This document shows positions 1 to 5,492 of a stretch of 5,492 bases of DNA, one piece after another. The notes below the pieces were generated by a model, which worked only from the letters and a program-made list of their open reading frames with translations, had not been told where the DNA came from and made no database searches. A program made the translations under genes and the position numbers. How positions within the stretch are numbered: the first letter of the stretch is position 1; each line of letters begins with the position of its first letter. This stretch comes from Candidatus Aminicenantota bacterium (lineage in GTDB: Bacteria > Acidobacteriota > Aminicenantia > UBA2199), in assembly GCA_020355945.1 (NCBI GenBank), contig CP070627.1:8022979-8028470 (forward strand), given 5' to 3'.

Positions 1-2
1 AG

Positions 3-167
3 AGAGCAATTTTTGATTATGTAATAACCGAAGAAGATGGAAATCCGGTTAAAATCCTCGAATTTCATCTTGGTCTGCATCATAAAAAGCCTGAATACAA
101 CAGAAGAGATTTGTTGAAGAAAAAATTATGCGAAATTGCCGGGATTCAATTTCAAGAGATCTTCTAA
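3..167 (+). CDS. C-terminal end of a DUF2726-like (PD-(D/E)XK nuclease-fold) protein, 5' end outside the window
   Basis: An open frame enters from the left edge and ends at TAA 165-167, leaving 54 visible residues. The fragment reads as the end of a DUF2726-type domain: a strand with an acidic residue (FDYVI, residues 4-8), a charged turn, a second strand ending in E-F-H (residues 20-22), a histidine pair (26-27), an R-R-D helix start (34-36), then a lysine-rich helix leading to C-E-I-A-G-I (43-48) and a final strand. DUF2726 proteins usually show E-L/F-D followed by H, RD and a closing A/SGI strand, and are regarded as restriction-endonuclease-like. Here the residue after E-F is H rather than D, so catalytic competence is uncertain. 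It is convergent with the maturase operon and probably unrelated to it. The order of residues supports the family call, but the fragment is short and no search was run. A different nuclease-fold protein, or a DUF2726 tail on a helicase or other larger protein, is possible. Confidence 0.55.
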   Translation, partial: RAIFDYVITEEDGNPVKILEFHLGLHHKKPEYNRRDLLKKKLCEIAGIQFQEIF

Positions 168-208
168 AGTGGTTTAGTTGTGTTAAAACCTGAAATTTCA
201 ACTTTTCT
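168..208. other. Convergent intergenic gap with a short palindrome; possible weak terminator
   Basis: These 41 bases separate the stop of the plus-strand fragment (167) from the stop of maturase B (209). They contain a perfect 10-base palindrome, TGAAATTTCA, at 191-200, followed on the plus strand by a T-rich stretch (203-209). There is also a GGTTT/AAACC pairing (171-175 with 186-190) across a 10-base loop. Both stems are AT-rich and short, so a role as a bidirectional terminator is only suggested by the location. Confidence 0.25.
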
Positions 209-1705
209 TCAGCCAATTAATTCCATTAAATGCTTAAAGTATATTTCAGGCTTATTCTCCAGGTACCCTACATTATCGGACAATTTTTGTAAAAAATCTT
301 TTGGACTGGAATAGTTATTGCAGACCGGATAAGGTTCCTCACACTTACAAAAAAACATGCATTTTTTACAGGATTTTGCATTGGAGCAGGAAAGGCACAA
401 CTGATTCATATTACCCAAAAACCGATTATACCTCTCCGCAATTGCCTCGAAATCTAATATGACGTTATCATTAATATACCCAAAGGAAAATTTATGTTCA
501 ATCCGTTCGCAAGGCAATATTCTTCCATCCGTAGATAGAAATATGCTTTTGCTAAAAGGATGGCAGGTTCCGGTTGGCGTCATGTTCTCCCCTGTCCTTT
601 CAGGTTCATCGAGATATTTGAGCACCCAGTTATATATATTGTGAGCAATTATCCCAATACCTGGGACTTTTGGAAGGTCTTTGAATTTCTTATTCTTAAG
701 CAATGTATAATCCTCACCATGGTAAAGGTTATGATAAGCACTCTTATAAATTCTTTCAAATGCCCTTTTTCGGGCTTTATTCACTCCCACACAGGTCATT
801 TCAGCCATAAAGGGCTGTTTCTGATAGACTTTCTCGAAATAGGTGCTGATTTCACTGATGGAGTTTTTATTGTGAAGAATGGACTGAAATGAAACATTTT
901 CTTCAAAATATGACGGATGATTGCTTCGTATTAAATCTATGTTAGCGGTGATTTTTTCAAAAGATGGTTCTCCATCCTGGGATATTCGGTGAATATTATT
1001 GTCTTTGTTACCATCAAGGCTGATTGAAATAAAAAAATTGTTTGCTACCAGGTAATCCAGGTATCTATCAAGAAAGACACCGTTTGTGGTGATATAATAG
1101 TAAAATTTTTCATTGATAGCAGCCAATGTTTTAGCATAATCAACAATCTCCCTGATTGCATCAAAATTAAGCAGAGGTTCCCCACCATAAAATTTTATAC
1201 CGATACGTTCCTGTGACAATGTACGGCTCCAATACCTTGATAGATATTTTAAAAGTAATTTGGCTTTGTTCCGGTCAATGTTTATTTTTTGATCTTTTTC
1301 ATGTATCAAGTATAAATCTCCCTGGATACAATAGCGGCAATCCAGGTTACACGCTTTGGTTACCTCGAAAATAACCTCCTTGCAGCAAGTAATAAGGTTT
1401 TCGATGTCGTTCCCGGTTAATCTCCTTTGAAATTGTGGCTCTTTTTTTACATTCCCTGGAGAATATTTCTCCTTAAGAAGATGATATTTTTTGAAATAGT
1501 ATTGTACCTCTTTCCTGGTAAATAACCCAAAGTCCTTAATATTTACATTTGAACCCTCCAGGTTATTCAACCACTCCCCTGTATTCACTCCACTGTCTTC
1601 CAATTCAGAAAAAAAATTGATTAAAGGATGAAGGAAGGCGACTATATTCTCATGGGCATGATAGTGGTAATGATTGTTATTACCGGTTTTAAATATATTT
1701 TTCAT
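209..1705 (-). CDS. Radical SAM/SPASM peptide maturase B (GG-Bacteroidales type)
   Basis: This 498-residue cytosolic enzyme is expected to cleave S-adenosylmethionine reductively and modify a ribosomally made precursor peptide; the chemistry (crosslink, thioether, epimerisation) cannot be told from sequence. The SAM-binding [4Fe-4S] motif is CxxxCxxC at C119, C123 and C126, followed by GDLY. The GGEP motif is at 174-177, and TTNG (206-209) and SLDG (229-232) mark later core strands. A SPASM-type C-terminal region has C381 (in GTCHPF), C399 (in LPCE), then C437-x2-C440-x5-C446-x2-C449, plus C453, C455 and C462. The first 95 or so residues form a separate N-terminal region typical in length for these maturases. 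It opens with a His/Asn-rich run (residues 9-20). The ATG start at 1705 overlaps the stop of pseudo-rSAM B as ATGA, and an AGGA at 1716-1713 lies 7 bases upstream, which supports this start. It is the last gene of the operon. It is clearly homologous to maturase A but well diverged, and has extra cysteines C453 and C455. The TIGR04148 assignment is from memory; the radical SAM/SPASM call is firm. Confidence 0.85.
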   Translation of the reverse strand: MKNIFKTGNNNHYHYHAHENIVAFLHPLINFFSELEDSGVNTGEWLNNLEGSNVNIKDFGLFTRKEVQYYFKKYHLLKEKYSPGNVKKEPQFQRRLTGNDIENLITCCKEVIFEVTKACNLDCRYCIQGDLYLIHEKDQKINIDRNKAKLLLKYLSRYWSRTLSQERIGIKFYGGEPLLNFDAIREIVDYAKTLAAINEKFYYYITTNGVFLDRYLDYLVANNFFISISLDGNKDNNIHRISQDGEPSFEKITANIDLIRSNHPSYFEENVSFQSILHNKNSISEISTYFEKVYQKQPFMAEMTCVGVNKARKRAFERIYKSAYHNLYHGEDYTLLKNKKFKDLPKVPGIGIIAHNIYNWVLKYLDEPERTGENMTPTGTCHPFSKSIFLSTDGRILPCERIEHKFSFGYINDNVILDFEAIAERYNRFLGNMNQLCLSCSNAKSCKKCMFFCKCEEPYPVCNNYSSPKDFLQKLSDNVGYLENKPEIYFKHLMELIG

Positions 1706-2967
1706 TTCAAAGTCCTATGATCTTCCCAAATATTACAGGAGTTGTTTATACCGACTGCGGTTTCGATATTTGATAGGGGTGGACATATTGAATTAAACAG
1801 ACAATCTTTGCAGGGCGTTACATCACATCTGACTCTTAACCAATTTCCTTGTTTTGATAACTCGGAAACAACCGCTGTATCCATTGAAATATCACCTACC
1901 GTTCCTAATGGCGTACCGCTCAAACCAGAATATATGTTTTTATTGCTCTTGATGAACAACTTGCCATAATCCAGGGTGTTGTAGGACTTTCTTGCCTTTA
2001 TTGCCCATAAATCCAGGATGTTTTCGCCAAGCGAGTCCAGATCGGTAAAGACATTTGCTTTTAAAAAGTCAAAATTATGACCGTTGAAATAGGGCTGTAC
2101 TGAAATATTCCCTGTTTGCAAATCTTCTATCACTCCTTCAAGGATGGGAATTTCTTCTTCCCGCTGGATTAAATAGATCAGCTTAACCGGTGCCAATCCC
2201 TTCAATTGCTCTAAATCACCGGGATTCTCCAGGATGGAACATTCCACCAACAAAATCACATTGGCCTGTAAACCTGCTGCTCTTATTGCCGCGGGGATAC
2301 CATTTTTCAAATGGGATAAATGAAAATAGTAGTAGGCATTAAAAGAACCGCAACAAAGTAATTCCACCAATTGATTCAAATTCGGGTACCGGGTAAGGTC
2401 GCCTCCAATAATATTGATGTTTTTGATGGGGCATCCTTTGGTTTGGTCAAGTATTTCTTTGATTTCCTCTATTTTAAGTTCACAATTACTTTTTTCCCTT
2501 GTACACCATAGGAATTGTTTACAAGCGGTTTGGCAGACCGTACAGTTATTATCACAGCGGCTGTTAACAAAAAAAGTCAATTCATTGATTGAAAAAAGGC
2601 TGTCTTTGGATACATTTTTAAAAGTCCGGCGCTGCCGACCGCTGTTCTTTTCCCGGACATCAAAGTAAGGCGGCATGATAAACGGTTTCTTACCGGTCAA
2701 CGAAACATCGATCAAATCACCCATGAAATATTCCAAAATATCATCAATGAAGTCTTCCAAACCATTATTCCTAAAAAACTCACGGGACAGCTTGAGGGCA
2801 TAGAGGTTCTCTTTTCGATTGAGGTCCAATAGCAATTCCTTCAACCGCGGCCTGTCTATATAAGAGAGGAATTTACCGGTCAAGGTATTGTAAAGCAGCA
2901 GATCATTCCCTTTAATTGAGGTGTATACATAGGGTTCCAGGTAAAACCAATAATATTTAACCGGCAT
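1702..2967 (-). CDS. Pseudo-rSAM protein B, retaining a CxxxCxxC motif (TIGR04150-like)
   Basis: This 421-residue protein belongs with the pseudo-rSAM partners of Bacteroidota peptide maturases, judged by its opening YYWFYLEPYV and the LLLYNTLTG strand pair (residues 5-31). The N-terminal part (about 5-85) has a strand-strand-strand-helix pattern resembling a PqqD-like leader-recognition fold. A charged linker (about 104-120) leads to a radical SAM-like fold. Unusually for this group, C138-x3-C142-x2-C145 is intact, with further cysteines C149, C155 and C162. The usual GGEP position reads GGDL (188-191). A motif shared with pseudo-rSAM A, PYFNGHN (292-298), follows. The C-terminus has a half-SPASM pattern: C386-x2-C389-x5-C395-PPLSN, then C411. 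Function is inferred: precursor binding, support of a maturase, or weak rSAM activity of its own. The ATG directly follows the TGA of pseudo-rSAM A, with GGAG at 2977-2974 six bases upstream; its own stop overlaps the start of maturase B. It could instead be a genuine but divergent radical SAM enzyme. Confidence 0.75.
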   Translation of the reverse strand: MPVKYYWFYLEPYVYTSIKGNDLLLYNTLTGKFLSYIDRPRLKELLLDLNRKENLYALKLSREFFRNNGLEDFIDDILEYFMGDLIDVSLTGKKPFIMPPYFDVREKNSGRQRRTFKNVSKDSLFSINELTFFVNSRCDNNCTVCQTACKQFLWCTREKSNCELKIEEIKEILDQTKGCPIKNINIIGGDLTRYPNLNQLVELLCCGSFNAYYYFHLSHLKNGIPAAIRAAGLQANVILLVECSILENPGDLEQLKGLAPVKLIYLIQREEEIPILEGVIEDLQTGNISVQPYFNGHNFDFLKANVFTDLDSLGENILDLWAIKARKSYNTLDYGKLFIKSNKNIYSGLSGTPLGTVGDISMDTAVVSELSKQGNWLRVRCDVTPCKDCLFNSICPPLSNIETAVGINNSCNIWEDHRTLK

Positions 2968-4263
2968 TCATTTCTCCAGGGTTTCCTGGTGGATCCGGCA
3001 TAAATTGTTCCGGGAAAGTGCGTATTCATAATTGGAAACGGGTGGACATATTTGCTGATATATACAGTTTTGGCAGGGAGCCAGGTCTTTTCTCAACCTG
3101 AACCAACCCCGACCTGCGGATAACTCTTTTAAGAGCAACTGTTTCACATCGTGGTCAATGGTTCCGATGGGTTTCTCATTTACATTGGAGTGGACATCGC
3201 CGTTGCTTAAGATAGTTATATGCCCAAAAGCGCCGGGATTCATAACCCACCTGGCATAGATATCTTTTTTCGATACAACCGGGTCGCTCAAGTCCGCTTC
3301 TTCTATAAAAATATTTTCCTTGAAAAAGTTTAAATTACTACCATTGTAAAAGGGTTTTACAGAAAATTGACTTTGATTGAGCAAGTCGATTACTTCATCC
3401 AGTTCATTGGCATTCGCTTCCGACTGGACTGTGAATTGGTATGTTGAACTGATGTTGAATTCTTTCAATAATTCGATGCAATTGATCAGTTGATCTTTAT
3501 CCATTTGCGGTGTCACGAAAATTTTAAGCGGGATATCCTTTGACTTTTCCCAATCTACCCGTTCCAGGTTTTCTATGGTGATATCCTTATAAAATACCCC
3601 CAACTCCTTTTTCAACGGCAGTTGGGCCAGGAATTTAACCAGGCCATCCAGCTCTTTATATGCAAAAATATTACCACCCAAAACAATAATATTACAGCGT
3701 TCCAATTCTTTTACTTGATCCAATAATTGTTGAATACCGGGTAATTTTAGCTCAGTGTATTCTTTTGCTGAATAAGGGAATAAGAATTGTTTGTAACCGT
3801 CCCTGAACACCGGGGCTTTATAAATGTGGCCGTGATAACAATTGATATAGATATTAAGCTTATGTAAATACTGCATGATATCCTGTCCCGGGTTCCGTTC
3901 CGGGTCCAGGTCCATTTTTTCCCGGCCCCGGTGAAAATTTAAGATGGAGGGCAGTGAAACCGGTTTCTTATGGCTGCTGTCTTTTTTTGAATAGTTGTAC
4001 CAGTTGATCAATTCCATGTTCTTTCCGGTTTCCAGGAATTCATGAAGATTTTTTTCTTCCAGGATAGTGGTTTCTTCGATTATGGCATTTAAATGTTGTT
4101 TAGACGTCATTCGCCCCACCAACCCTGTAATTGCCGGACTGTTCTTATAAACCAGCTTCTCACCATTCAAAGTATTATAAAGCAAAATATTGCTGCCCTT
4201 TATCTTGATATGCACATAGGGCTCGATATACAGGAAAATATTTCCATTGGCTTTATTATTCAA
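2968..4263 (-). CDS. Pseudo-rSAM protein A, SAM-cluster cysteines lost (TIGR04150-like)
   Basis: This 431-residue protein is a diverged paralogue of pseudo-rSAM B. The N-terminal region (about 9-90) has FLYIEPYVHIKIKG and ILLYNTLNG, matching the same beta-hairpin in B and resembling a PqqD-like recognition domain. A charged, proline-containing linker follows (about 108-127). Where B has CxxxCxxC, this protein reads C142-Y-H-G-H146-I-Y-K149, so only the first cysteine position is kept and a SAM-binding [4Fe-4S] cluster is not expected. The GGEP position is GGN (196-198). The shared PFYNGSN motif is at 304-310. A half-SPASM pattern remains at the end: C397-x2-C400-x5-C406-PPVSN, then C422. It probably acts as a non-catalytic cytosolic partner for precursor peptide or maturase; this is inference from family context. 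The reading frame is open and alignable on both sides of the lost motif, so this is not a frameshift. The TTG start at 4263 overlaps the maturase A stop by 8 bases and is supported by a strong ribosome binding site. Confidence 0.78.
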   Translation of the reverse strand: MNNKANGNIFLYIEPYVHIKIKGSNILLYNTLNGEKLVYKNSPAITGLVGRMTSKQHLNAIIEETTILEEKNLHEFLETGKNMELINWYNYSKKDSSHKKPVSLPSILNFHRGREKMDLDPERNPGQDIMQYLHKLNIYINCYHGHIYKAPVFRDGYKQFLFPYSAKEYTELKLPGIQQLLDQVKELERCNIIVLGGNIFAYKELDGLVKFLAQLPLKKELGVFYKDITIENLERVDWEKSKDIPLKIFVTPQMDKDQLINCIELLKEFNISSTYQFTVQSEANANELDEVIDLLNQSQFSVKPFYNGSNLNFFKENIFIEEADLSDPVVSKKDIYARWVMNPGAFGHITILSNGDVHSNVNEKPIGTIDHDVKQLLLKELSAGRGWFRLRKDLAPCQNCIYQQICPPVSNYEYALSRNNLCRIHQETLEK

Positions 4264-5492
4264 CGCATACTTCCTCCATCATCCGGGCATATAGTGTGGG
4301 ATTATTTTCAACAAAAGTTATAGCCCTGGAAAATTTTTCCTGTAAATCCTTTTTGGTAATCAACTCACTGCATTTGAATTTTGTCTTCATTTCAAACAGG
4401 CATTGAGAACAGATGGCTCTACCGTAACATTGGCTGCACTGCTCCGACAGCTCTTGAAAGGCATTATTATAGAGTTCAGCTATTTTTTCATAATCCAGTT
4501 CAACGCCTGTTTCATAAACGTAACCCAGGGCATTGTCATGGGATACATTCTCGCACGGCAGCAGGGCTCCATTCACAGAAACAAACATCCGCTTAAAAAA
4601 CGGCAAACAGGTCCCGGTGGGCAAACGATTCCTGGTTTCATCATACAGGAAAGAGTTATAATCTCTAAAAGAATTCCCGCATACCAACCGTAAAAACATG
4701 AATACTTCTTTTACCTCCGGGTGCTGTATAAAAAATTTCTCCTTAATATCCATTACACTGTCAGCCTCGGCAAAACTCTGCTGCGGGGAAGAATATATAT
4801 GATAAAAATCCGCGATCTTACCGGGATTAAGACCATAAGGATTGATAGAAGAAATGGTGGGCAGCTTATCAAAATAGGTTTCAATAAATTTCGTTATGGA
4901 TTCCACTGAATTGTGCCGGTTTAATACCGCGTTAAAATTAACACTACTCTTAAAATAATCCGGGTATTTGTTTTTTAAAGATTTTATATTGCTGAAAATC
5001 CTGTCAAATTGTGATTTCTCATTATGGTCTACCCTTAAGCAATTGCCTGCCTTGTCCCCGTCCAGGCTGATCAGTAACCTGAAATGATGCTCCTTTAAAT
5101 AGTCCATGTATTTATTCAGGAAAAAACCATTGGTGGTCATGGAGAAGACCACTACATTATTGGAAAAATTCATTTTTTCAACCAGGTCTACCGTTTCTTT
5201 TATACCTGCAAAATTTACCAGCGGCTCACCCCCATAAAAACTGATATAAAACGGGTTAGAACTCGATGCATTCAAGGGTGAATTCATCTTTTCTTCCAGG
5301 TAAACCAGGATATTGCGTATCAAACTGAACGGTATATCAGTACCTTTCCGGTTTACAAAAGAATAGAGGTCACCATATGTACAGTAGTGGCAATTGAGAA
5401 TACACTTTTCCGTCATTTCGATTGTGAGTTGGCCCAGGTTGGCTAAACGGTATTCCACGTCCCTTCCTGTCAGCGGTATATACCCGTCATTT
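4256..5492 (-). CDS. Radical SAM/SPASM peptide maturase A (GG-Bacteroidales type), 5' end outside the window
   Basis: This is a second peptide maturase, expected to use S-adenosylmethionine and iron-sulfur clusters to modify a precursor peptide in the cytosol. Counting from the first whole codon visible (5491), 411 residues are present. The SAM-cluster motif is C30-x3-C34-x2-C37 followed by GDLY, FYGGEP is at 85-90, and TTNG and SLDG strands follow. The SPASM-type region has C295 (in GTCLPF), C313 (in LPCE), C352-x2-C355-x5-C361-x2-C364 and C374. A GTG at 5458 is not the true start. The frame stays open to the window edge, and the upstream codons encode LTGRDVE, aligning with LTGNDIE at residues 96-102 of maturase B. 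By that alignment about 90 N-terminal residues lie beyond the edge. From the LTG through the cluster motif to GDLY and two residues beyond, 16 of 39 residues are identical to maturase B. It is the first visible gene of the operon and overlaps pseudo-rSAM A by 8 bases. It has fewer C-terminal cysteines than maturase B. The substrate is unknown. Confidence 0.85.
   Translation of the reverse strand, partial: NDGYIPLTGRDVEYRLANLGQLTIEMTEKCILNCHYCTYGDLYSFVNRKGTDIPFSLIRNILVYLEEKMNSPLNASSSNPFYISFYGGEPLVNFAGIKETVDLVEKMNFSNNVVVFSMTTNGFFLNKYMDYLKEHHFRLLISLDGDKAGNCLRVDHNEKSQFDRIFSNIKSLKNKYPDYFKSSVNFNAVLNRHNSVESITKFIETYFDKLPTISSINPYGLNPGKIADFYHIYSSPQQSFAEADSVMDIKEKFFIQHPEVKEVFMFLRLVCGNSFRDYNSFLYDETRNRLPTGTCLPFFKRMFVSVNGALLPCENVSHDNALGYVYETGVELDYEKIAELYNNAFQELSEQCSQCYGRAICSQCLFEMKTKFKCSELITKKDLQEKFSRAITFVENNPTLYARMMEEVCVE
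4271..4277 (-). promoter_or_regulatory. Ribosome binding site deciding the TTG start of pseudo-rSAM A
   Basis: On the minus strand GGAGGAA (4277-4271) lies 7 bases before a TTG codon at 4263-4261. The nearest ATG (4268-4266) is in a different frame. TTG places the conserved IFLYIEPYV block about 8 residues from the start, matching the position of the equivalent block in pseudo-rSAM B. The site lies inside the last codons of maturase A, which fits translational coupling. Confidence 0.6.

Noticed and set aside
560..892. Plus-strand ORFs opposite the operon (also 459-644, 1742-1969, 2414-2668, 4093-4323, 4381-4596, 4403-4693, 4721-4909)
   Set aside because: Each lies antisense within a long, motif-bearing minus-strand gene, and none has recognisable protein features or a leader-like GG motif.
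1646..1681. The His-rich start of maturase B as a hidden precursor peptide core
   Set aside because: It is in frame with the enzyme, follows a ribosome binding site, and has no separate stop codon or GG cleavage motif.
3817..3840. Loss of cysteines in pseudo-rSAM A explained by a frameshift or sequencing error
   Set aside because: Sequence on both sides aligns in the same frame with pseudo-rSAM B, and the region between remains protein-like.
3887..3904. GC-rich hairpin CCCGG/CCGGG followed by a T run
   Set aside because: It lies in the middle of pseudo-rSAM A, in the codons of a charged, proline-containing linker; a 5-base stem there is most likely coincidental.
5456..5458. GTG as the start codon of maturase A
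   Set aside because: The frame is open upstream to the window edge and encodes residues homologous to maturase B (LTGRDVE), so the real start is outside.
1..5492. tRNA, rRNA, CRISPR array, insertion sequence or attachment site
   Set aside because: No direct repeat array, terminal inverted repeats, transposase or RNA-gene signature was seen; almost all bases are used by the coding genes.

Overview
The window suggests a member of the Bacteroidota (a Chitinophaga/Sphingobacteria-like relative is possible, but cannot be resolved from sequence alone). The main reason is gene content. Four tightly packed minus-strand genes resemble the GG-Bacteroidales peptide-modification system: a radical SAM/SPASM peptide maturase (TIGR04148-type) plus a partner called 'pseudo-rSAM' (TIGR04150-type). 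These names are recalled from family knowledge, not from a search. Base composition is moderately AT-rich, as expected for the group.

Layout, left to right. Positions 3-167 (+) hold the last 54 codons of a gene that enters from the left edge and looks like the end of a DUF2726 (PD-(D/E)XK nuclease-like) protein. A 41-base convergent gap follows (168-208) with a 10-base palindrome. The rest of the window is one minus-strand operon, read right to left: maturase A (5492 to 4256, 5' end outside the window), pseudo-rSAM A (4263 to 2968), pseudo-rSAM B (2967 to 1702) and maturase B (1705 to 209). The junctions are an 8-base overlap, a stop codon directly abutting an ATG, and a 4-base ATGA overlap. 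The four genes are therefore very probably co-transcribed and translationally coupled.

How they may work together. Both maturases have an intact CxxxCxxC SAM-cluster motif, a GGEP motif and a cysteine-rich C-terminal SPASM-type region, so both should be active peptide-modifying enzymes. Both pseudo-rSAM proteins have an N-terminal beta-rich segment that looks like a PqqD-type leader-peptide recognition fold, then a degenerate radical SAM fold, then a half-SPASM cysteine cluster. I infer that they are partners that recognise or hold the precursor peptide. No precursor peptide gene is visible; it probably lies upstream, beyond 5492.

The most interesting points are the doubled and mirrored maturase-pseudo-pseudo-maturase order, and the unequal decay of the two pseudo-rSAM proteins: B still carries a perfect CxxxCxxC, whereas A has lost it.
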